Assembly (NCBI GenBank): GCA_949878485.1
Contig: CATLAM010000004.1
Span: 1 to 64,000 of the forward strand
Source: an uncultured Eubacteriales bacterium
Lineage (GTDB): Bacteria; Bacillota; Clostridia; Christensenellales; UBA1242
Length of the DNA: 64,000 bases
Direction: 5' to 3'
Shown here: positions 17,624-28,353 of the stretch, piece by piece
How the letters are laid out: each line of letters opens with the position of its first letter
Numbering within the stretch: the first letter of the stretch is position 1
Notes under the pieces: generated by a model
What the model saw: only the letters and a program-made list of their open reading frames with translations
Told to the model about the DNA's origin: nothing
Database searches by the model: none
Translations under genes and position numbers: made by a program

Positions 17624-17633
17624 GGAGAAATTT

Positions 17634-18278
17634 ATGAAAATTGCACTTATAAATGAAAACAGCCAAGCAAGCAAAAACGAACTTATTTTTAATGTGCTTT
17701 CAAAAGTTGCAAAAAAGTATGGCGATGAAGTGATAAACTTTGGTATGTTTGGCGACAATGATGCACACAGTTTAACTTATGTAAAGGCAGGGCTTTTAGC
17801 AGGAATTTTGCTTAACAGTAAAGCAGTGGATTTTGTGATTACTGGTTGTGGAACTGGACAAGGGGCTATGCTTGCACTCAACAGTTTTCCAAATGTTTTG
17901 TGTGGACACATAACTGACGCAAGCGATGCGTTTATGTTTCGTGAAATTAATGACGGCAACGCAGCAAGTTTTGCTTTTGCAAAAGGTTTCGGTTGGGGAA
18001 GCGAACTTGACCTTGAAAATATGTTTGACAAACTTTTGTCAACAAGCGGTGGAAACGGTTATCCAAAAGAAAGAGCAGTTCCAGAAAAACAAAATAAACA
18101 AATTTTGGATGAAATCAAAAATGTTACTCATAATGATATGCTAAGCATTTTGAAAGAGATTGATCAAAAATTTCTGAAAGACACAATAGATTATGACTTT
18201 TTTAAAGAGAATTTCTTTAAAATGTGTAAAGATGACAAAATCGCAAAGCATTTGCAAAAAGTTTTAAATAAAAGATAA
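17634..18278 (+). CDS. RpiB/LacA/LacB family sugar-phosphate isomerase
   Basis: INENSQASKNELIF, VITGCGTGQGAMLALNSFPNVLCG. Confidence 0.85.
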   Translation: MKIALINENSQASKNELIFNVLSKVAKKYGDEVINFGMFGDNDAHSLTYVKAGLLAGILLNSKAVDFVITGCGTGQGAMLALNSFPNVLCGHITDASDAFMFREINDGNAASFAFAKGFGWGSELDLENMFDKLLSTSGGNGYPKERAVPEKQNKQILDEIKNVTHNDMLSILKEIDQKFLKDTIDYDFFKENFFKMCKDDKIAKHLQKVLNKR

Positions 18279-18289
18279 GGAGAGTAAAT

Positions 18290-18949
18290 ATGAAAATTAA
18301 AAAATTTCCACAAAGTTGTGTTCAAATTACGTCTAAATCGGGGGGGGTAATTTTAATTGACCCAAGTAAATTAAAATACCAAGAGAGATTTTTAGAAGAT
18401 TGGAAGAAGGCTGATGCGGTGTTTATTACACATAAGCATGGCGACCATTTTTATACCGATGTAGTAGGTCAGTTGAATGCACCTTTATTTTCTACAAGCG
18501 AAGTTGTAAACAAATACCCACAATTTAATTTTACAGTTGTAAAAGCAGGTGACAATTTGGATTTGAAAGATTTTCACATTGAAGTTGTTAAGGCTGTTCA
18601 TGGTTTCTTGCCAAAAATGAAATACAGTGGTGGGGAAGTTTTTGAAAATGTTGGTTTTATTGTTTATGCAGATGGTGTAAGTCTTTATATTTCTTCAGAT
18701 ACGATTTGTTTCAATAATGATTATAAAGCCGATTATATGTTTGCTCCTGTTACAGGTCATGGTGTAACTATGTCTGCTTATGAAGCAGGGCTTATGGCAA
18801 AAGATATGGGTGTTAAAAAATTGGTTTGTTGTCATTTAGATAATGAAAAAGATTATCCTGTTGACTTAGAAGCCGTAAGAAAAACTTTAACTGAAATTGA
18901 TATTGATTTTATTTTGCCTGAGATTGGGCAAGAAATTGAACTTAAGTAA
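18290..18949 (+). CDS. MBL-fold metal-dependent hydrolase with an intragenic G8 tract
   Basis: FITHKHGDHFYTDVVG metallo-beta-lactamase motif; UPF0173-like layout. Confidence 0.88.
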   Translation: MKIKKFPQSCVQITSKSGGVILIDPSKLKYQERFLEDWKKADAVFITHKHGDHFYTDVVGQLNAPLFSTSEVVNKYPQFNFTVVKAGDNLDLKDFHIEVVKAVHGFLPKMKYSGGEVFENVGFIVYADGVSLYISSDTICFNNDYKADYMFAPVTGHGVTMSAYEAGLMAKDMGVKKLVCCHLDNEKDYPVDLEAVRKTLTEIDIDFILPEIGQEIELK

Positions 18950-18950
18950 A

Positions 18951-18984
18951 AAAAAGTAGGATTTTAATCCTACTCTTTTTTTTA
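18951..18984. terminator. Bidirectional terminator
   Basis: AAAAAGTAGGATTTTAATCCTACTCTTTTTTT. Confidence 0.85.
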
Positions 18985-19929
18985 TTGTCTTTTAAGATTT
19001 TCAATTGTTATGCCGTCAAATTTATGGATTTGGTTAAACACAATCTTCATAAACTTTTTGCGGTTTACTTTCATGATAAATTTTGCATTTCCGTTTTTGT
19101 CAAATTTAGCGGTTACTTTTCCTGGGTTTTTGTCTACATCAACATCAATGGTTGCATTTTCTGTTTTATAGATTTCAGGGTAAAGCAAATAGTAAATTGT
19201 GCTTAGGTCGCAGTTTGCAATTCGTTTATCTTTATAGTGTGGTTCCCAATATGTTTGATATGTGAGTGACAACATTTTGCCGACATCGTTCATCTTAGAA
19301 ATTTGATTAACTTGTTTGAAAGTGAAGTGTGTTGTGTCTCTTCCAATTCTTGAAGGGCAAAGTGTGATTGGCAATTTTGCGTCGACAGTATATTTAAATG
19401 CGTTAGGGTCAGTGCGAATGTTGAAAGATTTATGGTTAGGGTCAACCTTAATTCCATTTGGAGATGCACCCATCATCAAGACATCTTTAATCAAATCTTT
19501 TGCGTCTGGGTGTCTGATGAGAAGTCTTGCAAAGTTGGTGTGTGGTCCAAGAATTACCATTGTGATTTCATGTGGGTTTTCAAGCAAAACTTCATACATG
19601 GCGTCAGCAACATCTTTTTTGATTGGTTTGCGGATGGTTTCTTTTGGTGGAATATATTTTCCTGTTCCATCTCTTCCATGCAAGAAAATTGCATTTTCCA
19701 AACTGTCAGAATATCTTTTTGGATAGCCAGTAACAAGTGGAATGTCTTTATTGAAAATGTCAAGAAGGTGACAAGCATTTCTTGTTTCGGTGTAAACATC
19801 AAGGTTACCATAAGAAATTGTAAGAAGTTTAATGTCTAGTCTTTCTTCAACAAAAGCAAAAGAAAGAGCAGTGATGTCGTCGACACCTGGGTCAGTATCA
19901 ATAATAACTTTGATTTTTTCTTTATCCAT
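18982..19929 (-). CDS. Inosine/uridine-preferring nucleoside hydrolase family protein
   Basis: KVIIDTDPGVDDITAL signature; start reassigned to MDKEKIK (GGAG just upstream). Confidence 0.93.
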   Translation of the reverse strand: MDKEKIKVIIDTDPGVDDITALSFAFVEERLDIKLLTISYGNLDVYTETRNACHLLDIFNKDIPLVTGYPKRYSDSLENAIFLHGRDGTGKYIPPKETIRKPIKKDVADAMYEVLLENPHEITMVILGPHTNFARLLIRHPDAKDLIKDVLMMGASPNGIKVDPNHKSFNIRTDPNAFKYTVDAKLPITLCPSRIGRDTTHFTFKQVNQISKMNDVGKMLSLTYQTYWEPHYKDKRIANCDLSTIYYLLYPEIYKTENATIDVDVDKNPGKVTAKFDKNGNAKFIMKVNRKKFMKIVFNQIHKFDGITIENLKRQ

Positions 19930-20076
19930 ATAATTCTCCATAACTTTAAACATTATAATATTTTTTTAACCATTTTGTAAAGTAAAATAACTTATTTTCT
20001 GAATTTTGCAGTTTTTCGATTGTAAAATTGGTTTAAATTGCTTTGTAAATGAAGTTTTTTGTGCTAATATATTTAT

Positions 20077-20844
20077 ATGAAAATGGAAAATAAACAAAAA
20101 ATTAAAACAATCACATTATTTGTTTTTGGTCTGTTGATTATTGGGCTTATTTTGTTTCGCGTTTTTGGAAATAAAATTGAAAATATTGATATGATTTACA
20201 ACAACATTATTCTTATTGCTATTGCATTATGTTTTGTGCTTTCTATGCTTTTCTTCAAGTTTACAAAAAAGAAAATTCTGTTGTCAGTTTTTTTGTTGTT
20301 TATTGTTGCACTTGTTTTCTGTCTTTCATTCTTGAAACCAGAACAATTAATATACACCATTAAATTCAAGGTTGGGGAAGAAGAGAAAAGTGTTATTTTG
20401 GCTTTGGCAGACATTTTGTTTTTACTTGCACAACTTGCCCTTATTATTTACACTTTGTGTGTAATTAAGGGTGTAGGCTTTAAAATTATCAGTCTTGGCG
20501 TAAGAGTGGCTGTAAGTGTTGTTGCTTGTGTGGTTATGAAATATTTTTGTGGAATAACGTTGGCACAAGTTTTGTATGTTGTAAGTTTATCTAACCTTGT
20601 TTGCACCTTGTTGTTTTTGTGTTTCAGTTTTAAAAACAACTGGTTGCTTGTGTTTGCTGTGCTTTTTATAACTCTTGCAGTTTGCTTGATGGCATTTAAA
20701 ACAGGACAACTTGAAGTGTTTGCAACATGGGAAGGAAAAATTGCTGAATTTTTAAGAACTAATGAAGTTGAAACTTGGTTCTTTGTTGCTGGAACATTTC
20801 TTGTTTCTGCAAGTTCTGTTATGGGAGACAAACAGAGCAATTAA
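20077..20844 (+). CDS. Hypothetical multi-pass membrane protein
   Basis: 255 aa, strongly hydrophobic; ends 14 bp before leuS. Confidence 0.75.
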   Translation: MKMENKQKIKTITLFVFGLLIIGLILFRVFGNKIENIDMIYNNIILIAIALCFVLSMLFFKFTKKKILLSVFLLFIVALVFCLSFLKPEQLIYTIKFKVGEEEKSVILALADILFLLAQLALIIYTLCVIKGVGFKIISLGVRVAVSVVACVVMKYFCGITLAQVLYVVSLSNLVCTLLFLCFSFKNNWLLVFAVLFITLAVCLMAFKTGQLEVFATWEGKIAEFLRTNEVETWFFVAGTFLVSASSVMGDKQSN

Positions 20845-20858
20845 ATTAGGAGATTTTT

Positions 20859-23288
20859 ATGGACTTCGTTGAGATTGAAAAGAAATGGAATAAAAAATGG
20901 GAAGAAGATAATCTTTACAGATTTGATGATAAAAATTTAAAAGATAAATTTTATTTACTTGAAATGTTTTCCTATCCAAGTGGGGCAAATTTGCATCTTG
21001 GACATTGGTGGAACTTTGGTCTTTCTGACAGTTTTGGGCGTTTTAAAAGATTGCAAGGCTTCAATGTCTTTCAACCTATGGGTTTTGACGCCTTTGGTCT
21101 TCCTGCGGAAAATTATGCTTTAAAAACTGGAATCCATCCAGAAGACAGCACCAAGCACAATATTGCTGTTATGGAAAAACAGTTGCGTGAGTTGGGTGCA
21201 ACTTTTAATTGGGAAAATGAACTTGTCACTTGTGAAAGCGAATATTACAAATGGACACAATGGCTTTTTGTGCAACTTTATAAACATGGTTTGGTCTATC
21301 AAAAAGAAGCACCAGTAAACTTTTGTCCGCACTGCAACACAATTATTGCCAATGAACAAGTTGTGAATGGGCATTGTGAGCGTTGCGAAAGTGAAGTTTT
21401 ACACAAAAACATGAAACAATGGTTTTTTAAAATTACTGATTATGCTGAAAGATTGCTTGAAGGACTTGACAACATTGATTGGCCAGAAAAGACCAAAAGT
21501 TTGCAAAGAAACTGGATTGGCAAAAGCGTTGGGGCAGAAGTTGATTTCTATACTGAAGATGGAACAAAACTTACTGTTTTTACTTCTCGTGCTGACACCC
21601 TTTTTGGTGTAACTTTTTTGGTTATTGCGCCAGAAAATCCTTTGACAGAAAAATTGGTTAAGGAAGAATTTAAAAAAGCCGTTGATGAGTATGTTTTGCA
21701 AGCAACTAAAAAAGACGAAATTGAAAGAACCAGCACAACAACTCCAAAAACTGGAGTGTTTACTGGTACATATGTGATAAATCCAATTACTGGAGAAAAA
21801 GTGCCTGTTTTTGTGGCTGATTATGTCATAGCAACTTATGCAACAGGTGTGGTTATGGGTGTTGGGGCTCATGACGCCAGAGATTTTGATTTTGCCAAGA
21901 AATATGGTCTTGAAATCAAAAGAGTTATTTGTGACAAAAATGGGAAAGAACAAGAACTTCCTTACACTGAATATGGAAAACTTGTAAACAGTGAAGAGTT
22001 TGATGGACTTTCAAGTGAAGAAGCAAAAGTTAAAATTGTTGAAAAACTTGAAAAGATAGGCAAAGGTCGATATAAAACAAATTACAGATTGCGTGACTGG
22101 TCGGTTGCAAGACAGCGTTATTGGGGATGTCCTATTCCAATTGTTTATTGTCCACACTGCGGAATTGTGCCTGTTCCTGAAAAGCATTTGCCTGTTGTGC
22201 TTCCACATGTGACTGATTATAAACCAGAAGGTGAAGGTCCACTTGGTAAATGCGAAGAATTCATCAACACCACTTGTCCAGTTTGTGGTGCAAAAGCAAG
22301 ACGCGAAGCAGACACTATGGACACTTTTGTGGATTCCAGTTATTATATGCTTCGTTATCCACAATCTCATTACTGTGATGATGAAATTTTCTCTAAGGAT
22401 TATGTAAATCAAATCTGTCCTGTTGACTGCTATGTTGGCGGAATAGAACACGCAACTGGGCATCTGTTATATTCTCGATTTATAACAAAATTTTTGAAAG
22501 ATATTGGTAAACTTGATTTTGAAGAGCCATTTAAGCGTCTGGTGCATCAAGGTATGATTTTAGGCTCCGACGGCAAAAAAATGAGCAAGAGAAACAGTTC
22601 TAAAACAGCAGATGACTATGTTTACACATTTGGCAGTGATGCTTTAAGGCTTCATATGATGTTTTCTTTGAAATATCTTGACGGCGGAATTTGGGCTGAC
22701 GATGGCATTAAACATATGAAAGCATTTATGGAAAGAATCGAGCGTATTTGTGTTAAATGGGCAAAACTTGAAGGTGATTGTGATGTTTATGGTGATTCGG
22801 AAAAGGCTTTGGAATTTGCTTTAAACAGAACAATTAAAGATTATGCTGAAAACTTTGAAACTTTCAGTTTTAATGTTGCTGTTGCAAGACTTATGGAACT
22901 TGTTAATGCCATGTATAAATACGACGCAGAAGAAAAGAAGAATGTGGCTCTTTGCAAGAAAGTCATGAAAGATTTGATTGTGCTTCTTGCTCCACCTGCA
23001 CCACATTTTGCCGAAGAATTGTGGGAAGAAATTGGTGAAAAATATTCTGTTCACAATCAAAAATATCCGCAATTTGATGCTTCTAAGGTTATGCTTGACA
23101 CTGTTGAAATTGCAGTGCAAGTAAACAGCAAAATTGTTGCAAGAATTGAAGTTGGTGCAGATGATTCCAACGATCAAGTTTTGCAAACAGTAAAGTCTGA
23201 TGAAAAAGTTTCCGAACTTTTAAATGGGAAAACAATTGTTAAGGAAATTGTTGTTCCAAAAAGACTTGTCAATTTGATTGTTAAATAA
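20859..23288 (+). CDS. leuS: Leucine--tRNA ligase
   Basis: MFSYPSGANLHLGHWWNF (HIGH), GSDGKKMSKRNSSK (KMSKS), editing domain TTPKTGVFTGTYVINP. Confidence 0.97.
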   Translation: MDFVEIEKKWNKKWEEDNLYRFDDKNLKDKFYLLEMFSYPSGANLHLGHWWNFGLSDSFGRFKRLQGFNVFQPMGFDAFGLPAENYALKTGIHPEDSTKHNIAVMEKQLRELGATFNWENELVTCESEYYKWTQWLFVQLYKHGLVYQKEAPVNFCPHCNTIIANEQVVNGHCERCESEVLHKNMKQWFFKITDYAERLLEGLDNIDWPEKTKSLQRNWIGKSVGAEVDFYTEDGTKLTVFTSRADTLFGVTFLVIAPENPLTEKLVKEEFKKAVDEYVLQATKKDEIERTSTTTPKTGVFTGTYVINPITGEKVPVFVADYVIATYATGVVMGVGAHDARDFDFAKKYGLEIKRVICDKNGKEQELPYTEYGKLVNSEEFDGLSSEEAKVKIVEKLEKIGKGRYKTNYRLRDWSVARQRYWGCPIPIVYCPHCGIVPVPEKHLPVVLPHVTDYKPEGEGPLGKCEEFINTTCPVCGAKARREADTMDTFVDSSYYMLRYPQSHYCDDEIFSKDYVNQICPVDCYVGGIEHATGHLLYSRFITKFLKDIGKLDFEEPFKRLVHQGMILGSDGKKMSKRNSSKTADDYVYTFGSDALRLHMMFSLKYLDGGIWADDGIKHMKAFMERIERICVKWAKLEGDCDVYGDSEKALEFALNRTIKDYAENFETFSFNVAVARLMELVNAMYKYDAEEKKNVALCKKVMKDLIVLLAPPAPHFAEELWEEIGEKYSVHNQKYPQFDASKVMLDTVEIAVQVNSKIVARIEVGADDSNDQVLQTVKSDEKVSELLNGKTIVKEIVVPKRLVNLIVK

Positions 23289-23320
23289 AAAAATTAGGAA
23301 TATGCTTTCCTAATTTTTTA
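23288..23320. terminator. Terminator after leuS
   Basis: AAAAAATTAGGAATATGCTTTCCTAATTTTTT. Confidence 0.85.
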
Positions 23321-23665
23321 TTAAATTTCTTCAAATGAGTCTTTGGTGTTTAAAGACTTTTCTTTTTGTTGTGTTGAAGAGTTTTTTGTGTTATTGTTTG
23401 TCAGTCCACTGGAAAGCAGAGATGTCAGCGGATTGGTGTTGTTTCCTAAAATTTTGGTCAACATTTCTGGATTATTCATAGAGCCTAAAAGACTGGAGAT
23501 GTTCATATTTGAAAATGGAGATGACATGGTGTTTGATGCCGTTGCTTTTTGTTGTTCTTGACTTGTTGTTTCTTTTTTAGAAAAAGACATAGTCTTGGCG
23601 TCAAAATTCATTTCATCAGGATAATAAGAAGGGGAATGATTGTTGTTCAAGTTATTTTCGTTCAT
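23321..23665 (-). CDS. Hypothetical Asn/Ser-rich low-complexity protein
   Basis: 114 aa ORF ending at the shared terminator; N/S/T-rich composition. Confidence 0.6.
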   Translation of the reverse strand: MNENNLNNNHSPSYYPDEMNFDAKTMSFSKKETTSQEQQKATASNTMSSPFSNMNISSLLGSMNNPEMLTKILGNNTNPLTSLLSSGLTNNNTKNSSTQQKEKSLNTKDSFEEI

Positions 23666-23743
23666 GCTTATTTATATGCTGGAAATTTTGATTTAGTGTA
23701 AATTTTTTGTTTTGTTTCATATATTAGACTATTGGAGTGAAAT

Positions 23744-24001
23744 ATGAAACTTAGTGAAATGCCAAAAAGTGAAAATACGGTTAAAGAAGATAAAAACCAA
23801 AACATGAAAAAATCTTATGAGGATTTGAAAGATTTGGGCTCTGATGAACTTATGGAAAGGTTTAGGAAAGAAGTTCAACAACAAAAAGAAAATGGCACTT
23901 TTGATGTGAACTTGCTTGTAAACTCTATTGACAAAATAAAGATGTATTTACCAGAACAGACTTACGAAAACATAAAAAGGATTATTGAAAGCATAAGATG
24001 A
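23744..24001 (+). CDS. Hypothetical small protein overlapping the protease gene
   Basis: 85 aa; stop/start overlap ATGA with the S8 peptidase. Confidence 0.75.
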   Translation: MKLSEMPKSENTVKEDKNQNMKKSYEDLKDLGSDELMERFRKEVQQQKENGTFDVNLLVNSIDKIKMYLPEQTYENIKRIIESIR

Positions 24002-25143
24002 AAGCATTTAAAATTGACAAAAGGATTTTAAAGGAAATTGAGATTTTAGACACTGCTCATAAAATTCCATGTTTCGTTTTTGGGCGAAATTTACAGGCAA
24101 CTAAAAATCAATTAAAGCAAAATGATATACATATTTTAGATGAATATTTATTCATAAATTCTTTTTATTGTTTGGCTTCAAAGAAAGAAATTATGGCTCT
24201 TTCTGACTTTGAATTTGTTGATTACATTTCTTCTCTTTCGCATGTTGACTCGCTTATGTATCTTTCCAAAAAGATTCTTTCTGTTGAAAAATCAAAATTA
24301 TTTGGAAAGGGCATAGGGGTTGCTTTCATTGATACAGGAATAAACCCACATTGCGATTTCATGATTGGGAAAGACAGAGTTGCTTTTTTTAAAGATTTTG
24401 TAAACAATAAAAATCAATGTTATGATGACAACGGGCATGGCACATTTGTTGCAGGAGTGTGTGCTGGAAGTGGAGTTTTGTCTGGTTTTAAATATAGTGG
24501 CATTGCTCCTAAAGCAGACATCTTTTCTTTAAAGGCTTTGAATGGTCAAGGTGAAGCAAGTGCAAATAAAATTTTGGATGCTATGGAATGGATTTTCGAT
24601 AACCATAAAAAGCACAACATTAAAGTTGTTTGCATGAGTTTTGGAAGCGAACCACTTGGAGTAAATGACCCTATTATGCTTGGTGCTGAAGCATTATGGA
24701 AAAGTGGAGTAGTGGTTGTTGCAGCAGCAGGGAACAGTGGACCAGAATTCCAGACAATTAAATCTCCTGGAATAAGTCCTTACATAATCACTGTTGGTGG
24801 AATTGATGACAATAGATATGGCAAAACAAATTATGATAAACAATTTTTTGAAATGGCAGAATTTTCTTCTCGCGGACCTGCGTTGAAAAATGTTAAGCCT
24901 GACATGGTTGCACCAAGCGTGGACATTATTTCTTGTGGAGTAAACAATTTTTATACAACACTGAGCGGAACATCTGTGGCAACCCCTATGATTGCAGGAC
25001 TTTGTTGTTTAATGCTTGAAAAAAACAATTCTTTATCGCCTTTGCAGGTGAAAAAAGAATTGATTAAAACTTGCAGACCGCTTGGTTTTGAACTGAATAG
25101 TGAAGGTTATGGAATGCCAAATTTTTCTAGTTTTAATTTTTAA
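23998..25143 (+). CDS. S8 family serine peptidase (subtilase), no signal peptide
   Basis: Catalytic motifs VAFIDTGINPH, NGHGTFVAGVCAG, SGTSVATPMIAGL; AAGNSG oxyanion region. Confidence 0.95.
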   Translation: MKAFKIDKRILKEIEILDTAHKIPCFVFGRNLQATKNQLKQNDIHILDEYLFINSFYCLASKKEIMALSDFEFVDYISSLSHVDSLMYLSKKILSVEKSKLFGKGIGVAFIDTGINPHCDFMIGKDRVAFFKDFVNNKNQCYDDNGHGTFVAGVCAGSGVLSGFKYSGIAPKADIFSLKALNGQGEASANKILDAMEWIFDNHKKHNIKVVCMSFGSEPLGVNDPIMLGAEALWKSGVVVVAAAGNSGPEFQTIKSPGISPYIITVGGIDDNRYGKTNYDKQFFEMAEFSSRGPALKNVKPDMVAPSVDIISCGVNNFYTTLSGTSVATPMIAGLCCLMLEKNNSLSPLQVKKELIKTCRPLGFELNSEGYGMPNFSSFNF

Positions 25144-26164
25144 TTTTGTCGTTTATTATTAAACAAATTTTTTCGACTGCATTGTTTTTTGCAGTTTTTT
25201 TCATGTTTTTTTCAATTTTTTCATGAAATTTTGTAAGAAAATCTAATTTCATAGAAAATTTTTCAAAAGTATATTCTTCTTCCTGCAACACTTGAGCATA
25301 ACCTAGTTGTTCAAAAAGTTTAGCGTTGTCTATTTGGTCACCACGAGAACATTTTTTTGAAAGTGGAATTAAAAGCATTGGTTTTGCAAGAGCAAGAAGT
25401 TCGTTTATTACGCCACTTCCAGCACGAGCAACAACTATGTCAGCAGATTTGTAATAGTCTTCTATATTTTCAGCATAAGGAACAATTTTATAGTTTTCAT
25501 GTATGATGTTTTGAAAATTCTTTTTTCCGCTTATGTGAATGATGTTGAATTTCTTTGTCAGTTTGTCGAGATTGTCAAAGATGATTTCATTTAGGAATTT
25601 TGCTCCTAGACTTCCGCCAAGCACCAGCATGCAAGGAAGGTTATTTTTAAAAAGTCTTAAAGGTTGACCTTCAAAAATTTTTTGACGAATAGGCTGGCCT
25701 GTGTAAATACACTTTTTGTTTTTCTTTGCTGTGTCAGAAAAACTTGTGCACATTACATTGCAAGATTTAAGAATGATTTTATTTGCCAGCCCAAATGTTA
25801 AATCGCTTTCATGACTGACAATTGGAATGTTTAATTTTTTTCCAGCCATGGCAACTGGCACGGCAACAAATCCACCCTTGGAAAAAATTATGTCGGGTGC
25901 AAGATTTTTAAGTTTTATTTTTGTTTGTTTAATTGATGAAATAAGTTTGAAAGGTATAAGCAAGTTTCTTAATGTCAACTTTCTTTCCAACTTAACAGCA
26001 GGAATTTCATGATAGGTTATGTTTTTATGCTTTGACAAAATTTCTTTTTCGATGCCGTTGCTTCCAAAATAATGAATTTCAAAGTCTTTTAATTTTTCTG
26101 CAACTGCAAGTGCAGGATAGACATGTCCTGCAGTTCCGCCACCTGTTAAAACAATTTTTTTCAT
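25133..26164 (-). CDS. murG: UDP-N-acetylglucosamine--undecaprenyl-pyrophosphoryl-MurNAc-pentapeptide transferase
   Basis: MKKIVLTGGGTAGHVYPALAVAEKL, LVLGGSLGAKFLN, VARAGSGVINELLALAKPMLLIPL. Confidence 0.96.
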   Translation of the reverse strand: MKKIVLTGGGTAGHVYPALAVAEKLKDFEIHYFGSNGIEKEILSKHKNITYHEIPAVKLERKLTLRNLLIPFKLISSIKQTKIKLKNLAPDIIFSKGGFVAVPVAMAGKKLNIPIVSHESDLTFGLANKIILKSCNVMCTSFSDTAKKNKKCIYTGQPIRQKIFEGQPLRLFKNNLPCMLVLGGSLGAKFLNEIIFDNLDKLTKKFNIIHISGKKNFQNIIHENYKIVPYAENIEDYYKSADIVVARAGSGVINELLALAKPMLLIPLSKKCSRGDQIDNAKLFEQLGYAQVLQEEEYTFEKFSMKLDFLTKFHEKIEKNMKKTAKNNAVEKICLIINDKIKN

Positions 26165-26355
26165 ATAAAACCTCTTGATTTATTATATTGTTTGAATTTG
26201 TTAAAAAGAATATACGAATTTTATTTAAAGAATAAATATACTTAAATATGTATAAATATACAACAAATAAAATCTTGATAAAACGCGAAATTTGTTTTTT
26301 TTATTTGATGTTTTATGTTATAATAAACTTAGTTATAATTAATAATGGAGTTTAT

Positions 26356-28311
26356 ATGGCAGAAAAAGAATATGAATCAAAAGACATAGTTGTGCTGGAT
26401 GGACTTGACGCTGTTAGGTTGCGTCCAGGGATGTATATCGGCACAACAAGTTCAAGGGGTTTCCACCATATCCTTTGGGAAATAGTGGACAATGCCATTG
26501 ATGAAATTTCAAATGGTCATGGCGACACAATTAAAATTACTTTAAATAATGACGGCAGTGCAACGGTGGAAGATAATGGCCGTGGTATTCCTGTTGACAT
26601 TCATCCAACTCTTAAAAAGAGCGGTGTTGAAGTTGTTTACACTACTTTGCATGCAGGCGGAAAATTTAATAATGAAAACTATAAATTTTCTGGTGGGCTT
26701 CATGGCGTGGGGGCGTCAGTAACTAATGCGTTGTCTGAATGGTGCAATGTAACCATCAACAAGGGCGGGAAAAAATATTATATTGAATTTCATTCTTATG
26801 CCGATGAAAATGGAAAAGTTCACAGTGGGATTCCTGTTGGTCCGCTTAAAGAAATTGGGACAAGCACTGAAAGTGGAACAAAAGTTACATTCCTTCCTGA
26901 TAAGCGTGTGTTTGGTGACCAGAAATTTAATTTTGAAACCATTTTAAGACGTGCAAGAGAATTGGCATTTTTAAATAAGGGTCTTAAAATAATTGTTACA
27001 GATCAACCAACTTCGCAAGTAAGTGAATTTCACTATGAAGGTGGAATTAAAGATTTTGTGTCATATTTGGTTGAAGGGAAAAATCCTTTGTTTAAAAATC
27101 CGCTTTATATCACAGCAGAAAACAAAGTTGTTTATTTGGAAGTAAGTTTTATTTCAACTGACTCATACACAGAAAACACTTTCTCTTATGTCAATAACAT
27201 TCCAACAACAGAAGGCGGAATGCATGAAATTGGCTTTAAAAGTGCTTTCACTAAAGTGTTCAACGATTATGCAAGGGCAAACAACTTTTTGAAAGAAAAA
27301 GAAGCAAATCTTTTGGGGGAAGATTTCCGTGAAGGTTTGGTTACTGTCATCAACATCAACATGAATAATGTTCAGTTTGAAGGTCAGACCAAAACAAAAC
27401 TTGGAAATCCTGAAGCAAGAACGGAAGTTGAAGCCTTGGCTATTCAAGAATTAAACAAGTTGCTTGCAGACAAGAAAAATGCCACTTATGCTGAAGTTAT
27501 TGTCAACAAAGCGATTCAAGCGGCAAAAGTTAGATTGGCGGCAAAAAAAGCAAAAGAACTCACCAGAGCAAAGAACAGTGCTGAAAACTTTAATCTTGTT
27601 GGAAAACTTGCTGCTTCAACATCTAAGAATCGTGAGAAGAACGAATTGTTTATCGTGGAAGGAGATTCTGCGGGTGGAAGTGCTAAGCAGGGAAGAGACA
27701 GAAGATTTCAAGCAATTTTGCCACTTCGCGGAAAACCTTTGAATGCCGAGAAAAAACGTGTCGACCAAGTTTTGGCAAATGAAGAAATAAGAACGATTAT
27801 TTCTGCGTTGGACACAGGCTTTGGAGAAGATTTTGATTTGTCTACTTTAAGATATAACAAAGTTATCATTCTTTCCGATGCTGACCAAGACGGCGCTCAT
27901 ATCCGTGCCATTCTTTTGACTTTCTTCTATCGCTATATGCGTCAACTTATCACTGATGGACATGTCTATATTGGGCTTCCACCACTTTATAAGGTTTATA
28001 AAAAAGATTATGAAAAATATGTTTATTCGGATGCTGAACTTCCAGAAGCGGTTGCTCATGCTGGAAAAGGTTATTTAATTCAAAGATATAAGGGGCTTGG
28101 TGAAATGAATCCAGAACAACTCTGGGAAACAACTATGGATCCAGAAAACAGAACGCTGATTCAAGTCACCATTGAAGATGCTGCACAAGCAGAAAAGATG
28201 ATTACTACATTAATGGGTGATGCCATTGATGAAAGAAAGGCTTACATCAACGAGCATGCAAACTTTGACAGAGAAGATGCCTTTATGAAAAACTATAAAA
28301 AAATCGATTAA
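26356..28311 (+). CDS. Type IIA DNA topoisomerase subunit B (GyrB/ParE)
   Basis: LDGLDAVRLRPGMYIGTTSSRGFHHILWEIVDNAIDE, SGGLHGVGASVTNALS, EGDSAGGSAKQGRDRRFQAILPLRGK, SDADQDGAHIR. Confidence 0.95.
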   Translation: MAEKEYESKDIVVLDGLDAVRLRPGMYIGTTSSRGFHHILWEIVDNAIDEISNGHGDTIKITLNNDGSATVEDNGRGIPVDIHPTLKKSGVEVVYTTLHAGGKFNNENYKFSGGLHGVGASVTNALSEWCNVTINKGGKKYYIEFHSYADENGKVHSGIPVGPLKEIGTSTESGTKVTFLPDKRVFGDQKFNFETILRRARELAFLNKGLKIIVTDQPTSQVSEFHYEGGIKDFVSYLVEGKNPLFKNPLYITAENKVVYLEVSFISTDSYTENTFSYVNNIPTTEGGMHEIGFKSAFTKVFNDYARANNFLKEKEANLLGEDFREGLVTVININMNNVQFEGQTKTKLGNPEARTEVEALAIQELNKLLADKKNATYAEVIVNKAIQAAKVRLAAKKAKELTRAKNSAENFNLVGKLAASTSKNREKNELFIVEGDSAGGSAKQGRDRRFQAILPLRGKPLNAEKKRVDQVLANEEIRTIISALDTGFGEDFDLSTLRYNKVIILSDADQDGAHIRAILLTFFYRYMRQLITDGHVYIGLPPLYKVYKKDYEKYVYSDAELPEAVAHAGKGYLIQRYKGLGEMNPEQLWETTMDPENRTLIQVTIEDAAQAEKMITTLMGDAIDERKAYINEHANFDREDAFMKNYKKID

Positions 28312-28353
28312 ATATGATTTGTTTTTAATTTTAATTAAAAGTTGAGGTTTTTG

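Noticed and set aside
21399-22463. Antisense ORFs opposite leuS (184 and 150 aa)
   Set aside because: Shadow ORFs of leuS codon usage; no independent support.
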